Below, piece after piece: positions 1 through 10,805 of a stretch of DNA of 64,000 nucleotides (the first letter of the stretch is position 1; each line of letters starts with the position of its first letter). Below the pieces are notes generated by a model. That model did not search any database. It was not told the DNA's origin and saw nothing but the letters and a program-made list of their open reading frames with translations. Source of the stretch: Heligmosomoides polygyrus polygyrus (lineage: Eukaryota > Nematoda > Chromadorea > Rhabditida > Heligmosomidae); contig OX377206.1 in NCBI GenBank assembly GCA_947396885.1, forward strand, positions 50,389,631 through 50,453,630, given 5' to 3'. Position numbers and translations under genes: made by a program.

Positions 1-239
1 AGAAAAGAAATCAATCAATCTGCTTCAGTGCCCGTTAACCAAAGTCAACCAGGAGCGTTGCATTTTAGATTAATCTAGCTCCCTTAGCGTCATCAGCAAA
101 AGTGTTACAGGCCTTCCAACGTGCAAAAAAACCATTTCTGCGTATGAAACCGAGGCAAGCGGCACTTTGCTATTGCATAATCTAGATGTTGACGCAAGTT
201 GTGAAAATAATTTTGTTCCACTTATGAAAAGAGTATCCA

Positions 240-2140
240 CAGAAGCATAACATGAGCCACCCTTCTCTTAGAGAATAGTAATAGCTGAGACAGGATGAAG
301 TAAATATGAGGGTTCCGTATGCTTAGATTCAGCCATGCAAATATGATAGAAGTCGGAAAAAACCATTTCATCGTACAAACTGCTCTAGCCGTTGAAGAAC
401 CTCTTCATTGTTCCATGAATTGTTCGTGTCCATCGCAACATATCGATGAGCCAGAACGTTGTTGTTGTCGATCCGCAGGAAACTTCGCATGTTTCATAAC
501 GCGTGCAATCCTTTAAATGAAGACGATAGTCGAGGTCTATCCCTTGCAGTGACACGGTGCTGTTAAGAACTGGTCTTCAAAACGGTTAGAAGCGATTAGG
601 GGTTTTCCGTCGGTGAAGCAAGAGATATTAGTTATTGCACCCTGAGGGCAGTTGCAGCATCCTTGGAGAACAGCGTTGTCCACTGTGCACTCGGAATCCG
701 TGACTTTCATAACTGTGTGATCGAACTTACTGATAACCGTGTGATCGAACTTATCCTTCAAGTGAACTAGTAGTTCAGCTGTAACAATTGAAGGAACGGT
801 TGCCGAGGTGGTTATTGGATCGCGCTCAGCTGCTCTGAAGGAAAGGCATGGTCGTCCGATCGGAATGTCGGTCACGTCTATGTCTTTGCAGTGGCACTTG
901 ACATTAGATTCGGCTGGGTTACACAGACAGTTGCTGTTAACTGAGTGTGCCAGCCAATTTTTTCACAGATGAGCGTTGGCAAATTTCCTTGTTTCCATAG
1001 CGCCGCGATTTTCGATCCGTCAGCAATGGAAGTTGATGACAGTTCAAAGGTCGAGGGACACTGACTATTGAGTGCGACTGTCATGTTGACTATTCGAAAC
1101 GAGACAGTGGGCTTCAGCGACAGTACCATTTTCTTGAACGTCTAGCCGTATCCAGTGATCGTCGTGAATTCCACGTTGAACTTTTCATTCCGCTGATAGC
1201 ATTTGAAGGTCTTATAGATTCTTTCGCCTGCTGCTACATTGAGAATGTGGTAGAAGAGCATCCGCAGCTTAGGTAGAAACAGCCACATCTGGATCCTCCA
1301 CAGCTTTCTAGTACCTGGTAATACCTGGATATCCGTTTACTTGTTCCAGTTCACGAAGCATCGTTGATGTGTTGGCGCATCTTTTCTGCTGAACTGTCTC
1401 CCTTGAGAACAGCAGGTATTCTTGAATACGCGTCAATCGAAGTTGTTTCCACTGAAATTGAAGCTCCTTAGTCAGCGTTTCGTTGTAGAGTAGGCAAATA
1501 CACGCTTTTTTTAAAGCTGTTGAGTTTGATGAATTCCACCGCTACCAGTGTGTACTGCTTACTGCTTCAAACCGTTCGGAACAAATGACCTGTTGATGAA
1601 AAAGGTCGATATTTCGGCATGCATTTGCATTTACATTTGCGATGACCAAAAAGTATGCGATTGTTGCAGCGATGAGTGGTGCTTGAAGCAAAGAGTATAT
1701 GTTTCATTGACGTTGACGACTTCTGTTCTGTCAGTCCCTCGTAACAGCGCCACATAACAGTGGCGATGAATCGTAGCAGTTTTCCTAGAACCACAGGTAC
1801 ATAGCAGAAAAGGTAGATTGCCGCCATCGAGACAAGGCGCTGATCACTATGGCCGTGCGGGGTGAACATTCCGGTTTAAAAATGTTGGCCGTACAGAATC
1901 AACAGTGAACATTCTAGCAGAAGAAGTTTGATGGACAACGACGTCAAACGCTGGGAGGCAAGATCCATCGGAGTTTCCACTGGGCATGATACGGATGTGG
2001 AGTGATTTCCACTTTTTGGGAAGAGAATTGTTTTGTTTTGCTTTGGATTGTCTTTCACATTGCAATGTTCCTCTGCATATACATCGAATCGACGTCTATT
2101 CGGCGAAGCTAGCTGCACTACTCCTGGAGTACATTGCATT
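240..2140 (-). pseudogene. Envelope-like glycoprotein remnant (phlebovirus G2-like)
   Basis: Downstream of the DUF5641 tail the minus strand carries several short cysteine-rich open stretches (878-1129, 537-875, then fragments to about 300). The 537-875 piece contains a closely spaced Cys-Cys-x-Cys region resembling the cysteine cluster of phlebovirus-type G2 fusion glycoproteins, which nematode BEL elements are known to have captured as env. The position, 3' of pol, fits env. Stops and frameshifts break it into at least four pieces, so no protein can be made. The family call rests on cysteine pattern and position, without any alignment. The piece at 1847-2139 is unassigned. Confidence 0.4.
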
Positions 2141-2462
2141 TCTCCCTTAGCTCCTGTGGGTTCCGCTAGGATGCTGCTTCCGTGGTACTCTGGAGGTTTG
2201 CTAGAGTCATCAGAAGCAGAAAACGTGTTACGGTGCTCGTTAGGGAATTTACGGCTGCATACAAAGTTCTGGGCTTTCGTGTGTGAGAGCGTAAATTGTG
2301 ACGAGGCTCAGGTTGTGCTTCTATGTCACCTGCATTTTGACTTTCAGCAGGTGGCGTTGAGTCAGCCTCCTCCTGGATTTCATGTCGTTGATATTAATCG
2401 TCCAGTTTCAGAGAATGCGGAACTTGACAGGGCGACGAATGCTGCGGCCGTTAGGTAGCCGA

Positions 2463-2690
2463 ATTTTAGCTTTGCGTATGACATTATTGGCGTTTTCGGG
2501 CAATTTCGTTATGATCCCCATTTCCCATGCATTTTGATGCAATACTGACTCTGAGATTAGAACGACTGCTCTTTTAAACGGCTGCTTGGGAGCTCCTGGT
2601 TTGAAGATGATGTAGAGCCTATGCGATTCCCGCAGGCTGGTTAGATAGTGTTGACTCCAAGTAGACCAGAAGCGCTCCGTAAGCTGGCGG
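2463..2690 (-). pseudogene. BEL/Pao pol C-terminal DUF5641-like domain
   Basis: Translating the minus strand gives an open stretch with the pattern TERFWSTWSQHYLTSLRE, then a basic strand (KRAVVLISE) and W-E-M-G-I-I-T-K-L. This matches the DUF5641 domain that follows the integrase core in BEL/Pao polyproteins (consensus FW..W...YL..LR, then VVL, then W..G.I..L). It directly continues the integrase remnant above it and supports the BEL/Pao assignment. There is no start codon of its own because it is an internal polyprotein segment. Confidence 0.75.
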
Positions 2691-2808
2691 CTCGTTTTTA
2701 GGCTATCTTCTGCTTATTTGCGAGTATGGATCGCTGCTGCTTTAGCCGATGCAATAAAGTTGGGATCATCGTCGTCCGTTCCGATAGTTTCGAACAGTTA
2801 CGTAATAA

Positions 2809-3304
2809 TCATATCACTTTGAACGAAATCTCTTTGAATGAAATCCGACGTAGCAATGGCGCCTCTTTCCAACGTTCTTTCTGGTGTATGAGCGGTCTGC
2901 TCTTAAGAACTCCTTCAATCTCCACGAGGAAGGTTTCCATAACTTCCTGTGTTGGAAATGTTCGACGAATGACCCTATAAAAGCTATATTTGACGGATTT
3001 CATCAGGCGCTCACACAGAGCTCCCTGTAAATTAAGGCCTGATCGTTTTCTAGACAGTACCTTTAGGAGCCATGGCTTGGGGTAACGCTACATCACTTAC
3101 CACAGGAAGTACTACTTCACGAACTTCGAGGTTCTGAAGCTTGTCATTCACACGACTGAGCAGCATCTTGATGAAGCGTAGCCCATAGCTAACAACGTTC
3201 TGGTTAAACTGAAATGAGCGCTGCGTTTTCCAATCGATTAAGTTAGAATGTGCTTCCATTGGTTTTGCCACTAGAACGTTGACGTCCTCTGCCTCGTCGA
3301 TCAC
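2809..3304 (-). pseudogene. Integrase remnant with internal deletion
   Basis: The stretch 3050-3304 (minus) resembles the linker between RNase H and integrase in BEL elements (pattern IDWKTQRSFQFNQNV...LRFIKMLLSRV). 2809-3060 then jumps to the end of the integrase core (LCERLMKSVKYSFYRVI, later VEIEGVLKSRPL). The zinc-binding HHCC region and most of the DDE core between them are missing, so an internal deletion sits near 3030-3060. The enzyme would be inactive. Confidence 0.65.
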
Positions 3305-3369
3305 TATGCTGAATAACTTGCATTCGCTTTGCCATTCCTTGATTGGGCGTTGAAACTATAGGGTGCTGA

Positions 3370-4052
3370 CCATATATCACCGATGAGTTCGCCCTTTTTA
3401 GCCGTTGTGTCGAACAATTTTCTGGTTTCGCGGCTGTATTCACATAGCCAAACTGCAATGGGACTGGAAGAGCAACAACTATTCTTCTTATTTCTCGTAC
3501 TTGATTCCTTACGAATACTCCAGCGAATTGATCAAGCGACCGATTTGCGATCCAACAAGTGCAATTTCGGAGAGAATGACGATGTTATTGATCCTCAAGC
3601 GCTCTTTCATAGCTTCTTATGTTGATTACGTAAGATGAGTTGCCATTGTGAGCGCATTGAGTTCCGTTTAGAAATGGTTAATTTCTTTTTCACGGAGGGT
3701 GTCCTGCGCTTTCCCACTACCAAATATGATCCAGAATCAGTTGCGACACAAGCGCATAAAGTCATTCCGTTACTTCCACCGTCGGTTAAGATAACGAGTT
3801 TCGCCAATTCCCCGATCTCTGAGACACGTCTCTGCATTCGACAGAGAACCCGTCGACAGCTAGCATTGTTGAGCGCCAGTGTCCTTGATGTTCTTTCGAA
3901 AGAACAGTGTCCAGCCGTATTTTTTTTTTCACAGTTGCTGCAAAAATCGCTTGCCAGACAGTGAGCCAGCCGAACGGATCGTAGATGGAGGATAATTGCA
4001 CGGAGATTGTGCGTTTCGTTATCCTTTTTCTGGGTGGATATCTACATTTCAA
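3370..4052 (-). pseudogene. BEL/Pao RNase H region
   Basis: 3786-4052 (minus) carries the BEL/Pao signature between RT and RNase H (SSIYDPFGWL followed by a Q-rich helix). 3370-3540 carries the end of the RNase H domain (QFAGVFVRNQVREI, later FGYVNTAAKPENCSTQ). The latter aligns by eye to the 'V.t..NPAD..SRG' ending of this family, with the usual NPAD changed to KPEN. Several stops separate the pieces. Confidence 0.65.
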
Positions 4053-4149
4053 CGGTTTGTTTCAAAGTCTGTCTTTTTCTGACTCCCATAGGCTTCTCAG
4101 GACTATCTGAGAAGCGTTTCGACTCGTGTCCTTTCTGTCAATGCGTCGT

Positions 4150-4720
4150 TTTAGTTTTTTGTCGTTTGAGATGAATTTTCTGAGATTCATATTCATGTCC
4201 TAGAAGAGTTCTTTGGAGTCCTTGTGGAGGTTTATTGCATCTGCTGTTAAACATGCTGTGAGAACGATGTTGTCTACATATGTATTATCCTCAACGTCTC
4301 CAGCAATCTGATGATTTTTGGCGTAATGCTCAAGATGGTGTTTCATCGTTGCTACGAGAAGAAACGGTGAACATATCAGTCCGAAGGCTTCGCGACTGAA
4401 GCGGTAGACAACAACGTTACTGGATACCACCGGCTGTTCCGTGTCTCTTAGCCACAAAAATCGGGTGGCGTCCCAAACGGAATGGAGTAGTCGAACTTGC
4501 AAAACGCCTTTTTGACATCACTGGCTAGAGGGACATTTCCAATTCGAAAACGTAGAAGAATGTCGCATAATTTTAAAAGTTTCACCGGTCCTCGAGGAAG
4601 ATGTCATTAAGTGAAAGTGAGTTTTTCATATGCTCTGAGGCATCGAACACGCATCTGAGTTTGGTCGTGCTCTTTTGTAGAGTGTTGACTATCCGGTGAG
4701 GTGAAAAGTGTACGATTTGT
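4150..4720 (-). pseudogene. BEL/Pao reverse transcriptase fragment
   Basis: From about 4660 downward the minus strand shows VFDASEHMKNSLSLND, a frameshift, then GPVKLLKLCDILLRFRIGN, then DATRFLWL, VYRF...AFGLICSPFLL and the active-site strand NTYVDNIVLTA. These are BEL/Pao RT blocks in the right order. The catalytic motif reads YVDN where most RTs have YVDD. Several frame breaks are present and the palm domain is incomplete upstream. The YVDN may be mutated or may be a lineage variant. Confidence 0.75.
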
Positions 4721-4961
4721 CCATCTGTGCCCTTTCCTCATCTATTTTTCAGTGATTTCTTGCTGCTTTTGAGAACAGGTAGTCTCTTGATACTGTCGAA
4801 GTATCTCAGGGTTAGCGGTCAGCTTTGATATCAGTGTCTGCAGTCGACAGACTGAGGGGCTTTTGCTGTCAGAAAGTTGTGCCGCATCTTTTTTTCCATG
4901 GGAAGCGCACAGGTAGCCGCACGGGTAGCCGTCTTCATTTCTTTAATTTGAATGCTGGGAT

Positions 4962-5483
4962 TTATCCAAACACCGGCGTCTGTTCGTCTGAATTGTTCGG
5001 CGTTCGCACCCTCGAACTTTTCGACGCCTTACGATTCAAGCGAGTAGTTAAACTAGATGGTAGTACATGCTCTGTGGCCAGTTCATTGCTCAGTAGAGAG
5101 AATAGATCAGCACATCCGAGCAAAATCTGTGGGCGGATATTTTTGGTCATGGGGTTATGAGATCAGTTAAAGATTATTTTCGCATATGAAACATTTATCC
5201 TCGAATGCAGAGGCGTTTGCTTTATAGCGATTCTGCGACTGTCTCAGTTTGTTCACCGTGTATGAGTGTGGGCTCCGTTGGCATCCCATATCTGTAGCTC
5301 GTTGATCCCGCAGGTTTTCACTTTTGGCGTACGCGGATCGAACGTGGTGCTAGTTAGCCGTCTGGAGTCAAGAGCCTTGAGTTGTAGCCGTTCGGCCAAC
5401 TCGATAGTAATAAATGATCTGTCAGCTCCAGAGTTCAGCATAATGTGGAGTTGTCCCAGCGCATGTGTTGTCGGATTCAGCAC
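4962..5483 (-). pseudogene. Retroviral-type aspartic protease remnant
   Basis: The minus strand at 5253-5483 gives LHIMLNSGADRSFIT, which corresponds to the LLDTGADRSFI active-site loop of BEL/Pao proteases. Catalytic Asp and Thr have become Asn and Ser, so the site is dead. 4962-5150 continues with RPQILLGCADLF, a segment typical of the region between protease and RT in this family. A frame break lies between the two pieces. Confidence 0.7.
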
Positions 5484-5639
5484 ATGTGCTTGTCAGATGA
5501 GCAAATTCTTAGCATTTCCGATGTGCAGTACTATATCCGATTTGTCGTCCTCGTTTCGACCTTGATCGGTTGCCACGACGATCGTGGTTGTCGACGTGAA
5601 GTCGGCCGTGGTAAGAGCTTTTTGGGTGTTTTCCTTGGT

Positions 5640-6895
5640 GTTCCGGCTATCTAAAATATAGGAGGTAGCTTTTGAGCAGCAAAATGCTTTTTGCAGATCG
5701 AGGCGTGCTGTCCTGTGATTCCAAAGACTCGACAATTTCCTCTGAGGCATTTTCACGCCATATGGTCTTTTGCTCCCCGGTTTTGACATAAATTCTGAGC
5801 TCGTATGGGATGTAGTCGTTGTTCTAGTCACGGAACTTTGGTGCAGTGTTGTGGTTGATGTCCTGATTTCCTACAGTAGAATCAGGGCAGTGGCTGATAC
5901 TTCGATGGTGGTCGACTGAAGTCTTTTTTGTATGGTGCTCAGCCCTTCCTTGCTTCCAGCCGTCGTTAGTATAACAGAACGGTGTTCCATTTGACTTACT
6001 ATCTTGACTTTTTTTCTGTTTTCAGCAGCTTCATGGTGTTCCTTATTCCTTCTGCTTCGTATTTTTGCTTCTGACACAGAATGTGCCTTTGGATCTCCAC
6101 CGCGAATTTAGAAAGGAGTTGCTTCTGTAGGAGCTTGTTGTTTATATACTCTCCTTTGTGATACAATTAAATAGAGCTTTTCACACGGCGTTCCTTGGTT
6201 CTCCAGGCAATCGCTTTTAGCGTTGACTAATGTGGCTAAGAATTCGATCTACCAGGGCTTGGGCGTCCCCATACTTTTCCTCGAGGTGGGCTATTACCAA
6301 CGAGTAGGTGCTATCCGAAATCTGGAACTGTTTCACTGATTCCTTCGCTTCCCCTTGAAGAGAGTCCAGCAAGTAGTTCAGTTTATATAGGTCGTTTATA
6401 TTTCTTGAATGCACACTATAGTCGAAAAAATTTCCAAAAGGTCTGCCATTCCCAGACATCGTCTTTAAATTTTGGGATTGGGACTGGAGCGAGCTTCATA
6501 TCAGCGACTTCGGCCGAAAAAGTGTTCCTTCCAACCACGGATTCGTCGAGCTCAGTTTAGACAGCGTCGTCAATGCAGTGTCCAGAGTTTTTGAGTAGTG
6601 TCAATGTGGGCCTCTCTGGAGAATTTCCGAGGTCAAAAAAGTTTCCTCGTCTAAGCGAACCACTGCAAAGCTGTATTTGTCCAAAGCATCACGAGTTTGT
6701 TCACTTCGATTGAGATAGCCGTCCTTCCTTTCCGTATGCGTATGCGAAGGTCCTTGGTCGTTCCCTCGGTTCGGCTCTTTCGGTTGAAACGTCCAGATGT
6801 AGATTCAGTAGCTCCGACCGATCCTTTAGAATTGAAGAGAGACGGTTCCATACCCGCGTCAGAATATCTTGGCGTGTAGACAAAGAAGAGGTCAT
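5640..6895 (-). pseudogene. BEL/Pao gag remnant
   Basis: 6217-6459 (minus) encodes FFDYSVHSRNINDLYKLNYL...LQGEAKESVKQF...LEEKYGD, the DUF1759-type capsid helix pattern of BEL/Pao gag. Near 5690-5730 the minus strand carries a degenerate zinc knuckle (CRVFGITGQHASIC, one Cys replaced by Phe). 6701-6895 may be the N-terminus (MTSSLSTRQDILTR) but is too degraded to be sure. The frame is broken in at least three places. Confidence 0.65.
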
Positions 6896-7064
6896 GGCTT
6901 AGCTCTGGGGAAGTTGAAGAAAAATGGGTTGAGATGTTTGGTGCAGGAAAGGACTTTAGACAAAGAAGATGTCTTGAAACTCACTTCCTTATTGCTGGCT
7001 TTCCTCGCCCTGATCGTAGTCTACTGATGCACCATGTAATGTCGTCTGCCCAATGCCAATGCCA

Positions 7065-7945
7065 CGCGGATCTTATATTAGGTTCTCCTATAAGTCCCGC
7101 CGTTTTTTTGAATGATTTATTGCAGATTTCGCCGGCGGTCCCTTGCAAAACGCTATAAAGCTTTCGATGGGGAATTGTTTCTTTCTATTGATTTGTAGGT
7201 CATCAAGTTGGGACGTCTGACGTTTCCGTCCGAATTTTTACCGACAGCTCCTGCTCTGCGATTGGAATTTTTCGCTTGTTGTTATACGTTGTTCAGAAGA
7301 GATAATAAGCTTGCTCGGTAAGAATTTGTGTTGCGTTTATTGGCTCACGCTGATTTCTGTCGAATATCAACAAAATTCCAAAAAGAGAAAAAATCATCGT
7401 CACCAACAACTCCTCCTCCATGTTCAGTTGTTGATATTCGACAGAAATCAGCATGAGCCAATTAAACGCGACACAAATTATTTTGAGCAAGACATCCCCC
7501 TTCGAACGACAGATAACACCAAGCAAAAAAGTCCCACCACAGAACCGAGCTGTCCCACCACAGAATCGGTAAAAATTCGGACTGAAATGTCGGAGTCCCA
7601 ATTTGATGACCTAAAAATCAATAAAGAACAAATGACCAAATAACACCAACATGTATTCATGTAGTGCAAAACATTGTCTTCCAAGTGCTATAAAAAGTGC
7701 GCAAAAAATTCCAAACCTAAGCGGAGAGAAGCGACTGCGCAGATGACCACTTTTTCACTTTTCAATTTAACGACCTAAAGATTGACAAAATTCAGGATGA
7801 AAAAAGAATTGCAATAAACGTTCTGATAGAGCGAATCATTGGCTTTCAAATGCTCTACAGCGCTATGCAAGAGACCGCCGGCGAAATCCGCAATGAGTCG
7901 TTGAAAAAAAAACGGCGGGGACTTATGGGACAACCTAATAGTTTC
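7065..7945. repeat. Imperfect large inverted repeat (foldback)
   Basis: About 7065-7380 is the reverse complement of about 7425-7940. Matching blocks include ATTTCTGTCGAATATCAACA near 7350 against its complement near 7430, the GGTAAAAATTCGGAC block near 7567 against 7230, and the CCGCCGGCGAAATC block near 7875 against 7125. The right arm has an extra ~200 bp with a second diverged copy of the block around 7595 (again near 7765). Loop is about 45 bp. No transposase is visible, so this is a foldback element or an inverted duplication. Confidence 0.75.
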
Positions 7946-8862
7946 GTACCGAACCGAGCTCGAACCACCGTCACTAGCCTATTGGAGCTTGTACAGCTTA
8001 TACTTGGGTAATTAAACCTTATTTTTAGTGATTTTACATTTTATAAAATCGAGCACAAAATCAGCAACATGTTGAAATATAAAAATAGGCAACACGTTGA
8101 CAGGCAACCGGAGAAGGCAATGTAAGGCATGACTGGAGAAGATGACCGGAGGAGCAAAAGAGGCAACTGATTCCACGAGCACAACCTGCCCTATCTATGC
8201 GGCAACGAAAGGGCGGACTGAGTTGAAATTTGATGAAGCTAAAGATAGAAACATGTTAAAAGTTCAAGCAACATATCAGCCAGTAGAAAGCGTTAACTGT
8301 GATTACAGAGATGAGTCATCGTACGGAGGCTTCTCAGCGATAGAGTAAAACAAGCAAGGAGTGATTGAAAGACAGAGAAAAAAAAAGAGATCTACGTTGC
8401 ACAAGCTGATAGAGGATTAATAGGAGATAGCATAGATTGACAGAGGATTAATGAGAGACAGCAAAAAAGGATAGAAGATTAATGAGAGGTCAATAGACGA
8501 ATCTCTACAAAAGTCACTTGTATGAAATGTCCAGAGGTTAGGCCCGCCCCTTCAGAGGCGATTTTTCAAATTCTGCGGTGTATGTTTTATGCAAATATTC
8601 TGCCAGCAAGCAGGCTCCACAACGATTCATCATTTATTGCATTTATGGGCAATCCAGTTTTTGAAAAGAAATACTTTGAAAAGAGTGAGGGGAAACAGGT
8701 GAAAACGACGGTTTTTGTGTCTGCTCTGCCAAAAACCAAAAGACATGAGCGGCATTGCATACCATATTCAACTACTTTACCATGTAAGAGAAAAGTCGAA
8801 GTATACCATCATAGCAAGTTAGATGCTTTCGAAATGACAGGCCGGTAAAGGTAAGAACGATG
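7946..8862. other. Unassigned sequence with a short minisatellite
   Basis: No recognisable gene. 8400-8495 has three diverged copies of a ~35-bp unit centred on GATAGAGGATTAAT. Open stretches at 8142-8348 and 8522-8848 (plus) have no family signature that I know, no supporting splice sites I could identify, and ordinary composition. I leave them unannotated. Confidence 0.5.
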
Positions 8863-8864
8863 TT

Positions 8865-9950
8865 ATTGGGAGTGTCGAAAACCCAAATTTGAGCGAGTAA
8901 GAGAGCAGGAAACTTCAACCGTTAAGTCCGCCGCCCTAAAAGGGCAGATGGGGCTAAGGCAGTTTAGGCAGCAGAGAAGTTCTGAGCCCGTCGCCGTAAA
9001 GTACCTTAAGTGGTCTGTCCGCACACCCAGGCTGAACACGATGAGACCGTTAGCTCGCCGTGTCTTCTCGCAGTGGTCCACCGAAATCGGAAAAAATGCG
9101 TCACGCAAGCCTCACCTGCATTTTCGCACCGCTGTAACATTGCCCCCTCATAAGCTAAGCCATTCTACTTTAGTATACTTATATATCGTTCTACTGCCTG
9201 CAACACACAAGTTGCAGCCAAAACGATTCGAACTCGACAGAGTTTTTGTCTCCAAACACGCCAGCGCGTGCAATTTAGCGCAACAACGGCAGACGCTCTC
9301 CACGCTGTTTCTCGCCCAGATTACAGTTTTTCCCACTCTAAATGAGACCGTTCAATTCAGCATGAAAAGCTCTATCGCATGCTATCAAGCATGGCCCAAC
9401 TCGAAGATATCGATTTTTCGATGACGTCCTCGTCCTTCCGACGCGGCCTCGTCCTCGATGCTAAACAATCAAAAAATTGATGATTCCAAAATCGGTCGAA
9501 ATTGACGCCGTTCGATAGCGCTTTTCATGCTGAACGGAACGGTGCCATTCCGAGTGTCGATGACTCAAATCTGAGCGAGTAGGAGCGCAAGAAACTTTAA
9601 CCGCTAAATTTCGCCGGTCTAAAACGGCAGCTGAGGCTAGGCAGTTTGGGCAGCTGAGGAGCTATGAGCACGTCGTCGTGAAGTACCTTAAGCGCTCTGT
9701 TCGCGTACGCATTTTAAGGCCGTTAGCTTGTGGCGTCTTCTCGCAGTGTCCTCGGAAATCGGAAAAAAATGCTTCACACAAGCCTCACCTGCATCTTCGC
9801 ACCCTTATAACATTGCCCCTAAACCATTCTGCTTTGGCGTGCTAGCAGAGCGTTCGACTGCCTACAAGACCTACAAGCTGCAACCCGAAAGGTTCCAACT
9901 TGACAGAGCTATTGTGCTCCGAAGACGCCCGCGCGTGTAATTTGCGAGCG
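8865..9950. repeat. Two diverged direct copies of a ~400-bp repeat with a tRNA-like part
   Basis: 8865-9300 and 9555-9950 align over their length (shared landmarks: GAGCGAGTA, CTTCTCGCAGTG, GCCTCACCTGCAT). Near the 3' part each copy has tRNA-like promoter boxes: about 9835-9895 reads GCTAGCAGAGCGTTCGACTG ... GGTTCCAACTTGAC, and 9215-9240 has GATTCGAACTCGAC, close to the B-box consensus. This suggests a tRNA-derived SINE or a repeat that captured one. The 250 bp between them contain only a short inverted copy of CATGAAAAGC. Confidence 0.55.
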
Positions 9951-9954
9951 GTCG

Positions 9955-10530
9955 CCCCCCCCCCCTCGAATGAAAGGTTCGATTCTGTATGCATTGTTCA
10001 TGGCACACTCCAAAGGCTTGCTGGACAGCCTTGGAGCAATTCCTGGGAAGGGCGGCAAAATAATTCTGATGAAACTCCCCAAACGCTCAGTCTACAAGCT
10101 GTCCCCCACCCTCGATTGAAAGGTTTGATTCTCTATGCATTATCCACGGCGCACACCCAAGTTTCGCTGGGACAGATTGGAGTTAATCCTGAGTAGGGTG
10201 GCGAAAAATTTCTGATAAAACTCCCCAAACGCTCAGTCTACAAGCTGTCCCCCCCCCCCTCGATTGAAAGGTACGATTCTGTATGCATTGTTCATGGCGC
10301 ACTCCAAAGGCTCGCTGGACAGCCTTGGAGCTAATCCTGAGTGGGGCGGGTAATTTCTGATAACATTCTCCAAACGGCTCGAAATAGTCTTGAAAACGTC
10401 GCAGTTCCCAGTGAGAGAAGATAGAAGCGCAGGGGACATGCGCCCGCCCACTCGATTGATAGGTTAGGTTCTATGTGCATTGTGCACGGCGCACTCTCGG
10501 GGCATTCCTGGCATGACAGAGCACTGGCCA
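9955..10530. repeat. Tandem array, ~147-bp unit, four copies
   Basis: The landmark CTCGATTGAAAGG (or a one-base variant) occurs at 9965, 10111, 10259 and 10451, giving spacings of 146, 148 and 192 bp. Units share GCATTGTTCATGGC, CTGGACAGCCTTGGAG and AAACTCCCCAAACGCTCAG. Two units begin with a run of about 11 C. The last unit is longer and more diverged. No coding potential. Confidence 0.75.
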
Positions 10531-10805
10531 CGTACGCCATCTTTGAGATACTCCGAAAGCACGCATATCCTGGGAAATAAGCTACTCTAATCGCCCGTCC
10601 AGCCAATTTTGGACCACCCACGGCAGAAATACGGGTGCTCCGGTCAAGTTTTACACATGTTTGTGTAGATCTCGAAGAGGCGAATCGAATGGTACCAACC
10701 TTTTTTGAAAAACCTCAAACTGAAGGAGTTATGAGCGTGCGACGCTTTTCGACGCTATGTTGGCGTTTTCTCGCTCACTTTTGACCGTGCGGCGCGAGCG
10801 GTATT
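10531..10805. other. Unassigned spacer before mariner
   Basis: I see no gene or repeat signature in these ~275 bp. Confidence 0.4.

Larger units (their letters stand above)
240..6895 (-). mobile_element. Decayed BEL/Pao LTR retrotransposon
   Basis: Read on the minus strand, the domain order is gag, protease, reverse transcriptase, RNase H, integrase remnant, DUF5641-like tail, then an envelope-like region. This is the order expected for an env-bearing BEL/Pao element. The reading frames are broken many times, so this is a dead copy. I could not find matching LTRs at either end: the left end runs into the window edge, and the right end beyond about 6.9 kb fades into an unrelated inverted repeat. 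Age is suggested by frameshifts every few hundred bases. Confidence 0.8.

Noticed and set aside
2033..2458. 141-codon plus-strand frame
   Set aside because: Antisense shadow of the decayed BEL element; no motif.
8384..8500. CRISPR-like short repeats
   Set aside because: Three diverged units without regular spacers in a eukaryotic context; a minisatellite.
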